A stretch of 64,000 bases of DNA from Rossellomorea aquimaris (GCF_003315075.1 NZ_QNRJ01000008.1:98101-162100), one strand, 5' to 3'. Positions 1-9,908 are shown, counted from the first letter of the stretch. Made by a program: numbers and translations. Notes: generated by a model not told the origin, from the sequence alone.

Positions 1-2
1 CA

Positions 3-1193
3 GGTCCCAAGGAAATGAATGCTGAAATGTTTGGCTTGTTTCAGGAAAAGCACTTCCAGCTTGCTCAGCGGATAGGAAACAGTGCCATTTCTTTTTCCAG
101 TGAAACGAAGCTTTTAACCAATGGTAACGAGACATTTGGAGAAATCCTCAGATGGTTGAAAACGGCCAAGCATCACATTCATATGGAATATTATATTGTC
201 CGTCATGATGATATTGGAAATCAGATTAAAGATATCCTTATTGAACGAGCCAATAATGGGGTGAAAATCCGCTTTCTTTATGACGCCGTTGGGGCATGGC
301 AATTGTCAAAGGATTATATAACTGAATTAAAAGATGCAGGGATTGAAGTGATTCCCTTTGGTCCCGTCAAAATTCCTGTTCTCAATAATAAGTTTAACTT
401 TCGAAATCATCGCAAGATCATCGTCATTGATGGAAGTATTGGATTTGTCGGGGGACTTAATATTGGAGATGAGTACTTAGGTAAAAATCCTCATTTTGGT
501 TTCTGGAGGGATACCCACCTATTTGTAAGAGGTGAAGCGGTGCGCACGCTGCAGCTCATCTTTCTTCAAGATTGGTATTATATGACGAATGACGATTTCC
601 TTACTCCAGGGTATTTAAGCCCTGATCCATTGGAAAATGCAAACGATGGTGGGGTTCAAATGATTGCAGGTGGACCTGATAATGAGTTGAGCGTTTTGAA
701 GAATATCTTTTTCTCGATGATCACTTCTGCAAGAAAAAGCGTATGGGTTGCATCGCCATATTTCATACCGGATGAAGATATTTTCTCAGCACTTAAAATT
801 GCTGCTTTGAGTGGTGTGGATGTAAGGCTATTGGTTCCTCATAAGCCTGATAAACGAATTGTATTTCACGCTTCACGATCTTATTTCCCCGATCTTCTCG
901 AAGCAGGTGCCCGAATCTTTGAATATCAAAAGGGCTTTATGCATAGTAAGATTGTCATTGTCGATGAAGAAATGGCATCGATCGGGACATCAAATATGGA
1001 TATGAGAAGTTTTCATTTAAACTTTGAAGTCAATGCATTTCTATATAAAACAGAAAGTACCGACTCTCTTGTGAAAGAATATTTACATGACTTAGAAGAG
1101 GCAGAAGAACTGCAGCTGGAAGAGTTTCAAAAGAGACATCTTGGCTATCGATTATTGGAATCCACTTCACGCTTAATGTCACCTCTATTATAA
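3..1193 (+). CDS. cls: Cardiolipin synthase (5' end outside window)
   Basis: Joins two phosphatidylglycerol molecules into cardiolipin plus glycerol at the membrane. Two phospholipase-D HKD motifs are visible: NHRKIIVID near residue 130 and FMHSKIVIVD near residue 308, each followed by the usual downstream Gly/Asn-rich turn. The frame is open to the window edge, and the visible 392-plus residues lack the N-terminal membrane segments of the usual protein of about 480-500 aa, so the gene is cut by the window rather than broken. It ends at a clear terminator. Family certain; choice among Bacillus cls paralogues not certain. Confidence 0.93.
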   Translation, partial: GPKEMNAEMFGLFQEKHFQLAQRIGNSAISFSSETKLLTNGNETFGEILRWLKTAKHHIHMEYYIVRHDDIGNQIKDILIERANNGVKIRFLYDAVGAWQLSKDYITELKDAGIEVIPFGPVKIPVLNNKFNFRNHRKIIVIDGSIGFVGGLNIGDEYLGKNPHFGFWRDTHLFVRGEAVRTLQLIFLQDWYYMTNDDFLTPGYLSPDPLENANDGGVQMIAGGPDNELSVLKNIFFSMITSARKSVWVASPYFIPDEDIFSALKIAALSGVDVRLLVPHKPDKRIVFHASRSYFPDLLEAGARIFEYQKGFMHSKIVIVDEEMASIGTSNMDMRSFHLNFEVNAFLYKTESTDSLVKEYLHDLEEAEELQLEEFQKRHLGYRLLESTSRLMSPLL

Positions 1194-1200
1194 GATGAAG

Positions 1201-1234
1201 CCTTCAAGTGATTTTTTGCTTGAAGGTTTTTTTT
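1201..1234 (+). terminator. Rho-independent terminator after cls
   Basis: Inverted repeat CCTTCAAG/CTTGAAGG is followed by eight T residues. Confidence 0.85.
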
Positions 1235-1282
1235 GAAGGATTTTCACGATTTTTGGCGAATGATTATTGAAGGAGGTGTTCT

Positions 1283-2476
1283 ATGTTAACAGCATTATTT
1301 AGAGAGAAAGTGTTTTCAACCATCCATTATACAAGAGAGGAATTAAAGAATCTGCGAAGTAAGCGTCCAATATTTCTCTGTCCTCATTGTTCATCCGAAT
1401 TGAACCTTCGCATCGGAAACCAAAACGTTCCACATTTTGCTCATCATTCACAGTTCCAGTGTGCGATCGGAAAGCAGCATGAGTCACCGCGGCATCTACT
1501 TAGTAAGCAACTGCTATATGAAAGGTTACGAGAACATTATACGGAGGTGAGTGTTGAGTATTATGTAAAAGAGCTTCAGCAAATCGCTGATATTTATGTA
1601 AAAACGGAATCTAAAAAAATTGCCATTGAGATTCAATGTTCTTCCATTCCCATTCCCGACATCCTTTCCAGAACTGGGGGATATCACAGTCAGAACATCA
1701 CTCCGTTTTGGATGCTTACCCAACCGGTGACAGTAAAACAAAAGGGATTGCTGCATTTACCATCCTTTCAGCAAGCATTTATCCGGTACTCACCCCATAT
1801 CCATCATTTTCTTCTCCATTTTTCTCCTGAAGATAGAAGCTTTACACTATTTACTCATCTCATACCTGTTTCAGTCTCAGCTTTTATTAGTGCAACACCT
1901 GTCAAAATCCCTATTGAGCAATTCACTCTTCCTTTATCCATCCCACATTCTACAGTCAATCACCCATATCTATTAAAAAACTGGAATCAATACCGAATGA
2001 AGTGGATCTATAACAAACTCCATTACAATAAAGCAAAAAGCGATTTATTTTTACGGGAAGTGTATAGAGAAGGGGATACATTTTTATATTTACCTTTGTT
2101 TGTTGGAATGCCTGTATTCCCTCATGGACTCCATTTTAAGAATCATGCGATCGAGTGGCAATACTATATATGGAAAGATTGTCTGAAGAAGGATCGATTT
2201 ATTTCAGAGGAAAAAGTCGTTAAGGTAATTAAAAGAAGGATGGATAGAGGATATTTAGAATTCCGTGCGCTTCCTTTTGTAGGGGGAGACCAACTGCTAA
2301 AGGAAATAGTAAAGAGTTATTTGGCTCTATTGAAGGATATGCAGGTGGTCAGAAGGATGGACGGTGGGCAATATCAGCTCTTGGAGGCGTGGAATTGTCC
2401 AGACAACTTTCCGGGTTTCGAACAGCATCAGCATGATTTTTTTCCTAAATGGAAGCATATATTAAAAAAGGTCTAA
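1283..2476 (+). CDS. coiA: Competence protein CoiA
   Basis: CoiA family, needed for recombination of transforming DNA during competence. The N-terminal part has a CPHC zinc-ribbon-like motif (residue 33) and FAHH, followed by a nuclease-like core with IAIEIQCS near residue 114, similar to the E-x-Q element of PD-(D/E)XK nucleases. 397 aa is close to the B. subtilis YjbF/CoiA length. AGGAGG precedes the ATG at a good distance. In B. subtilis the next gene is also pepF. The nuclease role is inferred from the family. Confidence 0.88.
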   Translation: MLTALFREKVFSTIHYTREELKNLRSKRPIFLCPHCSSELNLRIGNQNVPHFAHHSQFQCAIGKQHESPRHLLSKQLLYERLREHYTEVSVEYYVKELQQIADIYVKTESKKIAIEIQCSSIPIPDILSRTGGYHSQNITPFWMLTQPVTVKQKGLLHLPSFQQAFIRYSPHIHHFLLHFSPEDRSFTLFTHLIPVSVSAFISATPVKIPIEQFTLPLSIPHSTVNHPYLLKNWNQYRMKWIYNKLHYNKAKSDLFLREVYREGDTFLYLPLFVGMPVFPHGLHFKNHAIEWQYYIWKDCLKKDRFISEEKVVKVIKRRMDRGYLEFRALPFVGGDQLLKEIVKSYLALLKDMQVVRRMDGGQYQLLEAWNCPDNFPGFEQHQHDFFPKWKHILKKV

Positions 2477-2564
2477 TAAAGATTGTTTTGTTGCAGGAAA
2501 ATCTTAGATAAGAGAGAATGTAACTATAAGGAATTTTCTGTAGATTTCAGAATGGAGGATGTAT

Positions 2565-4388
2565 ATGTCAAAAGATACAGCTACGAAAAGTCTGCCTGGC
2601 AGGAAAGAGGTAGAGGAGAAGTTAACATGGAGATTGGAAGATATTTTTGAAAGTGATGAAGCGTGGGAAAAAGAATACAAAGCAATTAAAGAGTTAACGG
2701 GTAAAGCTGAAGAGTTTAAAGGAACATTAGGCGAGAGTGCAGATCAGCTTTATAAAGCATTTGCCTTCCAAGATGAAATTATGGAACGTATGGGTAGGGT
2801 TTATACATATTCTCATATGCGCTATGACCAGGACACAACCAATTCATACTATCAAGGACTCGATGACCGTGCCAAAAGTCTTTATACACAGTTAGGGAGT
2901 AAATTTGCCTACTTAGTACCTGAAGTCCTTTCGATTGAGGAAAGTAAGCTTCAAGGGTTTCTTGACGAAAAAGAAGAGCTGAAGAAATACAAGCATGCTT
3001 TAGAAGAAATTAATCTCCAGCGTCCGCATGTTCTATCAGCGGAGGAAGAAGCATTACTTGCTCAAGCTTCCGAAGTGTTCAGTGCGGCGAGTAACACGTT
3101 TGGTATGCTGAACAATGCAGACTTGGAGTTTCCGAGCATTAAAGATGAAAACGGGGAAGAAGTAGACATCACACATGGCCGTTTCATTCGATTCCTGGAG
3201 AGCAGTGATCGACGCGTACGGGAAGAATCGTTTAAAAAGGTGTATGAAACCTACGGCAAATTCGAAAATACGTTTGCCTCTACATTAAGTGGCGCAGTAA
3301 AGAAAGATAATTTCGTCGCAAACGTAAGACATTACGATTCAGCAAGACATGCGGCATTATCAAATAACAATATTCCTGAACAGGTGTATGATAACCTGGT
3401 TGATACGGTCAATAAGAACCTTCATTTGCTGCAACGCTATGTAAAGCTTCGCAAGAAAGTATTAGGCTTGGATGAAGTTCATATGTATGACTTATATACA
3501 CCGTTAGTGAAGGAAGTCAAGATGGACATCAGCTATGATGAAGCACAGAACATGATCCTGGATGGCTTAAAGCCTTTAGGAGAAGAATATGCCAATGTCC
3601 TGAAAGAAGGCTTTGATAACCGTTGGGTGGATGTTGTCGAGAACAAAGGAAAAAGAAGTGGTGCATACTCTTCAGGAGCATACGGCACCAATCCTTATAT
3701 CCTCATGAACTGGCAGGATAATGTGAACAATCTATTTACACTGGCTCATGAGTTCGGCCATAGTGTTCACAGCTATTATACGCGCAGTGCTCAGCCGTAC
3801 ACGTACGGCCATTACTCCATCTTTGTTGCCGAGGTGGCTTCTACATGTAATGAAGCATTATTGAATGATTATCTATTAAATACAATTGATGACGAGAAAA
3901 AGCGTCTGTACCTATTAAATCATTACCTGGAAGGATTCAGGGGAACCGTTTTCCGTCAAACCATGTTTGCTGAGTTTGAACACCTCATTCATAAGAAAGC
4001 CCAAGAAGGGGAAGCTCTTACTTCTGAATTCTTAACAAAAGAATATTATGAATTGAATAAAAAGTATTTTGGAGAGGACATCTCGATTGATGAGGAGATT
4101 GGATTGGAATGGGCTCGAATCCCTCACTTCTACTACAATTACTATGTTTATCAATATGCAACGGGCTTCTCGGCTGCGACCGCTCTCAGTCAGCAAATCC
4201 TTGAAGAAGGAGAGCCGGCTGTAGAACGCTACATTGATTTCCTGAAAGCGGGCAGCTCTGATTATCCGATTGAAGTATTAAAAAAAGCAGGAGTGGATAT
4301 GACAACCTCCAAGCCGGTAGAAGACGCATGCAAAGTCTTTGAAGAAAAGTTAAATGAAATGGAAGAACTGCTTGAAAAGTTACAGTAG
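2565..4388 (+). CDS. pepF: Oligoendopeptidase F (M3 family)
   Basis: Cytoplasmic zinc metallopeptidase that cuts short peptides. The catalytic zinc motif HEFGH (in LAHEFGHSVHSYY) lies near residue 392, with a downstream glutamate-rich helix typical of M3B. About 607 aa is normal for PepF. The ATG at 2565 is preferred over the one at 2559 because the GGAGG at 2554-2558 gives it a 6-nt spacer, whereas 2559 touches the site. It follows coiA as in B. subtilis yjbF-yjbG. Confidence 0.95.
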   Translation: MSKDTATKSLPGRKEVEEKLTWRLEDIFESDEAWEKEYKAIKELTGKAEEFKGTLGESADQLYKAFAFQDEIMERMGRVYTYSHMRYDQDTTNSYYQGLDDRAKSLYTQLGSKFAYLVPEVLSIEESKLQGFLDEKEELKKYKHALEEINLQRPHVLSAEEEALLAQASEVFSAASNTFGMLNNADLEFPSIKDENGEEVDITHGRFIRFLESSDRRVREESFKKVYETYGKFENTFASTLSGAVKKDNFVANVRHYDSARHAALSNNNIPEQVYDNLVDTVNKNLHLLQRYVKLRKKVLGLDEVHMYDLYTPLVKEVKMDISYDEAQNMILDGLKPLGEEYANVLKEGFDNRWVDVVENKGKRSGAYSSGAYGTNPYILMNWQDNVNNLFTLAHEFGHSVHSYYTRSAQPYTYGHYSIFVAEVASTCNEALLNDYLLNTIDDEKKRLYLLNHYLEGFRGTVFRQTMFAEFEHLIHKKAQEGEALTSEFLTKEYYELNKKYFGEDISIDEEIGLEWARIPHFYYNYYVYQYATGFSAATALSQQILEEGEPAVERYIDFLKAGSSDYPIEVLKKAGVDMTTSKPVEDACKVFEEKLNEMEELLEKLQ

Positions 4389-4415
4389 ATAGAGATCAGG
4401 AACCTACTGGTTTAA

Positions 4416-4464
4416 AAATAAACTCCCCTTAGAAAAGTATTCTGTCTAAGGGGAGTTTATTTTT
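4416..4464. terminator. Bidirectional terminator between pepF and a small membrane gene
   Basis: An 18-bp near-perfect inverted repeat (AAATAAACTCCCCTTAGA and its complement) carries A/T tracts on both sides and serves two convergent genes. Confidence 0.85.
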
Positions 4465-4495
4465 GGAGGGAGTTTTCGAAAGAAAGGTCCGTCCC

Positions 4496-4684
4496 TCATT
4501 TCATTGATTTGAATCCTTTGAAGCGATTGCGGGTTCCGAGGGAGTGGAAGAAGAGCAGGAGTGAGAGAAAGAGGATTGGGGATGTAATATAGATCGGAAC
4601 AAGGCGCATGAGTCCGAGGATGTTTATGAAGAAGCTGATCAGGATTAACAGCAGGAGGATTCCGTATTTTATTTTTAGTGCCAT
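4496..4684 (-). CDS. Small two-helix membrane protein of unknown function
   Basis: 62 residues with two hydrophobic segments (about 8-27 and 29-48) and a basic C-terminal tail. GGAGGG lies 7 nt before the ATG, supporting translation. It sits alone on the minus strand between pepF and the spxH operon. I do not recognise the family; length and topology suggest a small membrane peptide. Confidence 0.6.
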   Translation of the reverse strand: MALKIKYGILLLLILISFFINILGLMRLVPIYITSPILFLSLLLFFHSLGTRNRFKGFKSMK

Positions 4685-4901
4685 ATCTTTTCCCTCCGGT
4701 GATAAGTTGTCTTATACACATGTATATGAAGGAGAAGAGGGGAACATGAATGGTTTTTGACAATATTGTGAAATACCATACAAACAACTTGCCAATACAA
4801 GTGGGGGCGTGATATATTATCAGTGTGAAGTTGATCACAAGCAAACATATACCCCTTTGTTTGACCGTGAAAAATTTCTCCCATCCCCTTTGTTCGTATT
4901 G

Positions 4902-4934
4902 AAAAACCGATGTTGGAAACAACATCGGCTTTTC
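4902..4934 (-). terminator. Terminator of the yjbI-spxH transcript
   Basis: CCGATGTTG, a GAAA loop and CAACATCGG are followed on the minus strand by a T tract; the T tract on the plus side is weaker. Confidence 0.8.
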
Positions 4935-4968
4935 TTGTTTATCGGCTTATTTTAATATATTGAAATAA

Positions 4969-5835
4969 TTAATTGGTTATATATTTCCAGAAAGTTCCGT
5001 GCTTTGCAGGGAGCCTCTTTACTTTTTGCTGAAGTGTCCATTTCTTCATTTGCTTTTCTACTTCTTCAATGGATAAATCATAGACAACGGCTATTTCCTT
5101 CGATGCCACTACACGATAATATTTCATAAATACATCCAGTGGAGGCAGTGGTTGCTTATCAGGCTTCTCTCCTAGCATTTCTTCAATAATATGAACGTAT
5201 ACCTCGTAGGAATACAATCCTGTGATCTTTAAGCCTTCATCTTCAATATTTTCATTAAAGAAAACCAATGTAGGAATTTCTTCTACTTCCATCTCAGATG
5301 TGATCTTTACATCACACTGAAAGGCTTTGGACGCAGATGATGAATTGATATCGTTCATGAACTCACTCAAATCAAGCTTGGCGGCTTGAGCACACTCCTT
5401 GAGTACCTCGATATTGGATATGTCCTGTTTCTGTAAGAATAACCTTTCCTGTAAAAATCTTAGAAACCGGATACCCGAATGCTTTCCTTGAAGCTCGGCA
5501 GCTTTAATGGCGAAAGAAGCAAGATAAGGCGAATCAATTGGATTATCTATCCATAAGCTTCCGTCGCATGACATCCCCGAACGGCTGGCTGTTTTATCCC
5601 ATTGCTGGGCTAAATCTTCCTGCTTACGTTTGGTCGCTATGTTTAAAGAGGCAAGCTGGCCGCTCAAAATGTAACGAATACGAAAGTATTGTCCGTATTC
5701 AATGTGCAATTTCTTTAAGATTGGTTCAAGAGCCCAACATTCCGGGCAAAGAGGGTCAATAAACATATATATTTCCAGTGGTTTCTTATCATGTCCACAC
5801 CCTTTAAGGTGATGCCAGCTATTTGTTCTAGTCAA
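4969..5835 (-). CDS. spxH: ClpXP adaptor SpxH (YjbH), DsbA-like
   Basis: Adaptor that delivers the disulfide-stress regulator Spx to ClpXP for degradation. It has a thioredoxin-like N-terminal domain with a CPEC motif near residue 30 (DPLCPECWALEP) and a later EEIPTLVFF segment with the cis-proline expected of the DsbA fold. 288 aa fits B. subtilis YjbH (about 300). Its start overlaps the end of the upstream globin gene by 8 nt, so the two are translationally coupled. The CxxC-type residues and the yjbI pairing make the assignment strong. Confidence 0.93.
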   Translation of the reverse strand: MTRTNSWHHLKGCGHDKKPLEIYMFIDPLCPECWALEPILKKLHIEYGQYFRIRYILSGQLASLNIATKRKQEDLAQQWDKTASRSGMSCDGSLWIDNPIDSPYLASFAIKAAELQGKHSGIRFLRFLQERLFLQKQDISNIEVLKECAQAAKLDLSEFMNDINSSSASKAFQCDVKITSEMEVEEIPTLVFFNENIEDEGLKITGLYSYEVYVHIIEEMLGEKPDKQPLPPLDVFMKYYRVVASKEIAVVYDLSIEEVEKQMKKWTLQQKVKRLPAKHGTFWKYITN

Positions 5836-6229
5836 TGCTATTACCCTTTGGTGTTTCTGTATTCACCATATGATGGGCGGTTAATACGAGTCTGTGAAAA
5901 AAGTCATCTCTTACTGGACCCTCTAGATTGACTTCATCCATTGCCTCATGCATACAGCTTAACCAAGCCTTCGCCCGTTCCTCCGTGATGGGAAATGGGA
6001 GATGCCTTGCGCGCAGCATGGGGTGACCATGCTCCTCGGTGTAAAGCGCAGGACCACCTAAATATTGAGTTAGAAATTGTTTTTGTTTGCGAGCTGTCTC
6101 GGTTAAATCATCAGGGAATATTGGTGCTAACTCGGGATGATTCGCTACTTTATTATAAAAAGCTTCAACGAGCATGGAGAGTTTCTTTTCGCCGATAAGA
6201 TTATAAGGCATTTGTGGTTTCTCGACCAT
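5828..6229 (-). CDS. yjbI: Truncated haemoglobin YjbI (group II)
   Basis: Small haem globin of 133 aa. The conserved HGHPMLRARHLPF segment near residue 67 carries the proximal histidine; YLGGPALY before it is typical of group II truncated globins. It is first gene of a two-gene minus-strand operon with spxH, as in B. subtilis, where a link to redox or thiol stress is suspected. The exact ligand chemistry cannot be read from sequence. Confidence 0.93.
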   Translation of the reverse strand: MVEKPQMPYNLIGEKKLSMLVEAFYNKVANHPELAPIFPDDLTETARKQKQFLTQYLGGPALYTEEHGHPMLRARHLPFPITEERAKAWLSCMHEAMDEVNLEGPVRDDFFHRLVLTAHHMVNTETPKGNSID

Positions 6230-6393
6230 AAGAATGACTCCTTTTTACTTAGATTGTATGTTTATTCTAGCAAGCATTTATTTATATCTCAAACAAATAG
6301 CCTTACATCAACTTATTATTCAAAATTAGTGTAGCCTTTTTTGCACAGTCTATCCGGATTAATATGTTTGATATTTTACAATAAGCGAGTAGT

Positions 6394-6519
6394 AGTTGAT
6401 TTCCGCTTCAGGCGCTCGCTTTCCGCGGGGCGTGCGGTGAGCCTCCTCGGCTTCGCCTGTGGGGTCTCACCTGTCCCGCTATTCCCGCAGGAGTCGAGCG
6501 CCTTCCGCTCCAATCAACT
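6394..6519 (+). repeat. GC-rich palindromic-end repeat, copy 1
   Basis: A 126-bp element bounded by the inverted ends AGTTGATT and AATCAACT. The core contains GCTTTCCGCGGGG, GAGCCTCCTCGGCTTCGCC, GGGGTCTCACC and TTCCCGCAGGAGTCGAGCG. It is much richer in GC than its surroundings and recurs at 21946 and 22331 and, in part, at the right window edge. It lies in a 410-bp gene-free interval (6230-6639) that otherwise holds only the yjbJ terminator. Confidence 0.85.
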
Positions 6520-6592
6520 TTCTTTGGATCGGTTTGCTTTAACAAAATACTTAAAATTGATCTATTAGAAACAATCCATTATAAAAGACCCA

Positions 6593-6633
6593 AATAAAAG
6601 CAGGCTGACCTGGAAGTGGAGGTCAGCCTGCTT
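6593..6633 (-). terminator. Terminator of yjbJ
   Basis: GCAGGCTGACCT and AGGTCAGCCTGC form a 12-bp stem, followed on the minus strand by TTTTATTTG. Confidence 0.8.
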
Positions 6634-6639
6634 GCGGGG

Positions 6640-7278
6640 TCATGTGAAATAGCGATCGGTCACTTTTTTTACGTAAGCAGTGGTTTCTTTAAACGGTGGG
6701 ATGCCGTTGTATTTATCAACATTTCCGGGACCTGCGTTATAGGCTGCCAGAGCCAGTTTAACGTCCCCATTGTACTTATCGAGCATCTGCTTTAAGTGTT
6801 TCGTTCCGGCGAATACGTTTTCTTCCGGGTCAAAGATGTTGTTTACGCCAAGCCCCTTTGCTGTACTGGGCATGAGCTGCATTAACCCGGTCGCACCTGC
6901 ATGACTGACTGCATTAGGGTTGAAGTTGGACTCCTGTTTAATCACCGCTTGAATCAATTTTATGGGGATACCATAGTGATCGGCCGCCCGTGAGATGATT
7001 TCATCGATCTCCTGGGGAGCATTCCGGTTCGGTTCGCTCAAAGCGGAAAGTCCAGGAGGAGGTGAAACAGAGAAAGCTGTTTTGGTTTCCAGTGCCTCTT
7101 TAACGGCCCCTAATGTTTGGTTCATATTTAAATGGTTCTGGTTAGTGTGAAGTGCCTGATTTAATAGTTGTTGAAATAGATCACTGGACCCGCCGGTGTT
7201 TTGCTGAACAGAAGATACTGAACCCAAGCTGTTTAGAGCTTGCAACTCCATCATCGTTCTCAACTGCTGAACATTCAT
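6640..7278 (-). CDS. yjbJ: Lytic transglycosylase YjbJ (SLT domain)
   Basis: Murein lytic transglycosylase that cleaves the glycan backbone. The C-terminal SLT domain (about residues 95-210) shows the catalytic glutamate in [13 protein letters not shown], then [13 protein letters not shown] and [13 protein letters not shown]. The first 90 residues are low-complexity and lack an obvious signal peptide, as in B. subtilis YjbJ, so how it leaves the cell is unclear. A GAGGAG site precedes the ATG. Confidence 0.92.
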   Translation of the reverse strand: MNVQQLRTMMELQALNSLGSVSSVQQNTGGSSDLFQQLLNQALHTNQNHLNMNQTLGAVKEALETKTAFSVSPPPGLSALSEPNRNAPQEIDEIISRAADHYGIPIKLIQAVIKQESNFNPNAVSHAGATGLMQLMPSTAKGLGVNNIFDPEENVFAGTKHLKQMLDKYNGDVKLALAAYNAGPGNVDKYNGIPPFKETTAYVKKVTDRYFT

Positions 7279-7331
7279 GAGTATAACTCCTCTTCTGGAA
7301 GACTTTTATTCATATACTATATCGGTAATCG

Positions 7332-7913
7332 TCAATCCTTTTTTAATTTTTCCAGGTAAAAACGTTTGATTTTGTTATCCGTCTCCCGAAGTGGGATGTT
7401 TAGTTCCTCCAGTAAGTTCAGGAATATAGCTTCACCTGATGTACGCTCTTTCACTTCATATTCCAGCTCATAGTCTTCCTTTTGTAAATATGAACTCTTA
7501 TCGAAGACCAGAAGCCCGTCTTTATAGTTTATTTCTGCCCGGCTTGTCGTCAGCGTTCCGAAATAATGTAGGGACCCAGTGGGGATTTGAAGGGAAATCA
7601 GAACATCTTTCACTTCTCCTTCAGGAAATGCCCCTTTATGTAAAAGAGATTCAGACTCTTCCTTTGTTAACCTTTGATTCGTTTCTAGTAGATCCTCTTC
7701 TAAAGGGGTTTTTAAGGTCAACGTGTAAGTCCCGTTCTTCTCCCGTATTCTTAAGGCAGATTGTTTACCCTTTAATTGATAGTCCGGCGTATCAAAATAG
7801 TGATTGTCTTGAGATGAGAAATCCTCATCTTTTATATGAAAATGTGAAATTAATCTCGTAAATTCATCTTGTGTCACCAAATTCTTGAATTCTATTTCAA
7901 TTTCCTGTGCCAT
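7332..7913 (-). CDS. yjbK: CYTH-domain protein YjbK
   Basis: CYTH (triphosphate tunnel) fold protein, a family that hydrolyses or binds triphosphate compounds. The signature EIEIEFK is at the N-terminus, followed by alternating charged strands such as ALRIREK and YTLTLKTP. I start it at 7913 (MAQEIEIEF), which places the EXEXK motif at residue 4 as in the family and has an AAGGAAAGGA site; upstream residues look non-coding. 193 aa is normal. Substrate is not known from sequence. Confidence 0.9.
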   Translation of the reverse strand: MAQEIEIEFKNLVTQDEFTRLISHFHIKDEDFSSQDNHYFDTPDYQLKGKQSALRIREKNGTYTLTLKTPLEEDLLETNQRLTKEESESLLHKGAFPEGEVKDVLISLQIPTGSLHYFGTLTTSRAEINYKDGLLVFDKSSYLQKEDYELEYEVKERTSGEAIFLNLLEELNIPLRETDNKIKRFYLEKLKKD

Positions 7914-8041
7914 AACAAGCATCCTTTCCTTGCATACTTCTTCTATTATCTCTTTAATAAAAGAGAACTTCAATGTTTAGATGAAATGGTTGTCTTATGT
8001 TAAAATGATACTGATTGTTTAATGGAAGGATGAAGAAAAGC

Positions 8042-8416
8042 ATGAGGAAAATTGTTCAATTTAAACACACAACATATGAAAACGGTACATTATACTTACA
8101 TACCGACCAAGCAGAACTCCTGCAAGGGACAACGGCAGCTGGTCAAATCATTGCAGACTCCGATCGCTATGCTTTCGTATACTTAGCAGAAAATGAAGAG
8201 GAATATGTATACTTATACCTTGAAGAGTCGATCTGGGATGAATTGAAAAAAGCACTTCTAAATAAGAGTGCAGTCATTGCAAAGAGTGATGATTATTCTT
8301 TGGAGTTGGATCAATTCATTGAAGAGCTTGACTATCTTGTGACCAATATAGAAGGAAATGGGAACTACGGTGACGAAATGGTTAAAAAGGTAGAGAACAT
8401 ATTTCTTGATAAGTAG
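8042..8416 (+). CDS. yjbL: YjbL family protein
   Basis: 124-residue acidic cytoplasmic protein in the position of B. subtilis yjbL, between yjbK (divergent here) and the (p)ppGpp synthetase gene. It has no recognised catalytic motif. The ATG at 8042 (MRKIVQF) is chosen because the GGAAGGA element lies about 12 nt upstream; the TTG at 8015 and ATG at 8030 fit less well. It ends 19 nt before relQ, so the two are likely co-transcribed. Function unknown. Confidence 0.8.
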   Translation: MRKIVQFKHTTYENGTLYLHTDQAELLQGTTAAGQIIADSDRYAFVYLAENEEEYVYLYLEESIWDELKKALLNKSAVIAKSDDYSLELDQFIEELDYLVTNIEGNGNYGDEMVKKVENIFLDK

Positions 8417-8435
8417 TCACGTAGAGGTGAGGAGA

Positions 8436-9077
8436 ATGAATCACTGGGAACAATTTTTAGCTCCCTACAAGCAAGCGGTTGACGAATTGAAGATTAAGCT
8501 TAAAGGGATGAGGGGAGAATATGAACTTCATAACACACATTCTCCCATTGAATTCGTGACTGGAAGAGTAAAGCCAATCGCGAGTATTCTTGATAAAGCC
8601 AATCAAAAAGGGATCAAGCTATCGAATATTGAAACGGAAATGCAAGATATTGCCGGACTGAGGATGATGTGCCAATTCGTGGAGGATATTCATGTGGTAG
8701 TGGAAAAGCTTCGTGGACGGAATGACTTTACTATTATAGAAGAAAGAGATTACGTGACCCATAAGAAACAAAGTGGGTATCGTTCCTATCATATTGTCAT
8801 TGACTATCCGGTACAAACGATTCACGGAGAAAAAAACATTCTGGTAGAAATCCAAATCCGGACACTTTCGATGAATTTTTGGGCTACGATAGAGCATTCT
8901 TTGAATTATAAGTACAGTGGACAGATTCCCGAGCAAGTACGTCTTCGCATTCAAAGCGCTGCTGAAGCAGCATTCAGACTGGATGAAGAAATGAGCTTGA
9001 TTCGTGAAGAAATTCAGGAAGCCCAAGTCATATTTACAAACAAAAAGGAAAAGGACCAACGGGGGAAAAGCTCTTAA
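8436..9077 (+). CDS. relQ: Small alarmone synthetase RelQ (SasB/YjbM)
   Basis: Synthesises (p)ppGpp from ATP and GDP/GTP without a hydrolase domain. Synthetase motifs are in order: RVKPIASILDK near residue 39, DIAGLRMMC near 69, KQSGYRSYHIVIDYPV near 110, and EIQIRTLSMNFWATIEH near 140. 213 aa matches tetrameric RelQ enzymes. The ATG at 8436 has GAGGTGAGGAG directly upstream. It lies just before nadF and rluD, the same order as B. subtilis yjbM-yjbN-yjbO. Confidence 0.96.
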   Translation: MNHWEQFLAPYKQAVDELKIKLKGMRGEYELHNTHSPIEFVTGRVKPIASILDKANQKGIKLSNIETEMQDIAGLRMMCQFVEDIHVVVEKLRGRNDFTIIEERDYVTHKKQSGYRSYHIVIDYPVQTIHGEKNILVEIQIRTLSMNFWATIEHSLNYKYSGQIPEQVRLRIQSAAEAAFRLDEEMSLIREEIQEAQVIFTNKKEKDQRGKSS

Positions 9078-9110
9078 CAAAATTAGCAGTGACTTGAAGG
9101 GGGTACACGA

Positions 9111-9908
9111 ATGAAGTTCGCTATTACATCAAAAGGTGATTCGAAGTCCAATACATTAATGCACAAAATGAGGACCTATCTCCAAGATTTTAATTTAACT
9201 TATGATGATGATCAACCGGATATCGTCATATCGGTTGGAGGAGATGGGACGCTGCTTTATGCATTTCATCGCTACAGATCCCGGTTAGATAAGACAGCAT
9301 TTGTAGGTGTTCATACAGGACATCTCGGCTTTTATGCCGATTGGGTGCCGGAAGAGATCGAGAAGCTCGTGATTGCCATAGCGAAGACACCTTATCAAAT
9401 TATCGAATACCCATTATTAGAAACGATCATCCGCTATCAGCATGGAGGGAAAGAAACCCGCTACTTAGCGTTAAACGAATCGACGGTCAAAAGCGTCGAA
9501 GGAACCCTGGTCATGGACGTGGAAATCAGGGGCCAGCATTTTGAACGATTTAGAGGAGATGGACTCTGCTTATCGACTCCATCAGGTAGTACGGCTTACA
9601 ATAAAGCGCTTGGCGGGGCAATCATTCACCCGTCTCTTCCAGCGATTCAATTTGCGGAGATGGCTTCCATCAACAATCGTGTATTTCGTACCATCGGATC
9701 ACCTTTGATTTTACCTGCACATCATACATGCATGCTAAAGCCTGTGAATGGACCGGACTTTCTGATCACCATCGACCATCTATCCCTTCTTCATAAAGAT
9801 GTGAAGAGCATTCAATATCGTGTCGCTGATGAGAAAATCCGTTTTGCCCGCTTCCGTCCGTTTCCGTTCTGGAAGAGGGTGCATGATTCCTTTGTGGCGG
9901 ATGAATGA
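9111..9908 (+). CDS. nadF: NAD kinase
   Basis: Phosphorylates NAD to NADP. The family GGDGT motif is in [12 protein letters not shown] (residue 43), with GHLGFYADW, the conserved NES in LALNESTVK, and [16 protein letters not shown] near residue 160. 265 aa is standard for the short Bacillus enzyme. AAGGGGG precedes the ATG. It sits between relQ and a pseudouridine synthase gene with short gaps, implying one operon. Confidence 0.96.
   Translation: MKFAITSKGDSKSNTLMHKMRTYLQDFNLTYDDDQPDIVISVGGDGTLLYAFHRYRSRLDKTAFVGVHTGHLGFYADWVPEEIEKLVIAIAKTPYQIIEYPLLETIIRYQHGGKETRYLALNESTVKSVEGTLVMDVEIRGQHFERFRGDGLCLSTPSGSTAYNKALGGAIIHPSLPAIQFAEMASINNRVFRTIGSPLILPAHHTCMLKPVNGPDFLITIDHLSLLHKDVKSIQYRVADEKIRFARFRPFPFWKRVHDSFVADE

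Noticed and set aside
3..1193. Cardiolipin synthase as a truncated pseudogene
   Set aside because: The reading frame is open at the window edge, so the missing N-terminus is due to the window border.
4446..4925. A 159-codon minus-strand open frame around 4.4-4.9 kb
   Set aside because: It covers two terminators and overlaps a better-supported 62-residue gene in another frame; the translation has no family features.
6341..6568. Open frame within repeat copy 1
   Set aside because: Coding look comes from the GC-rich repeat; there is no ribosome site, and the other repeat copies are not in the same frame.
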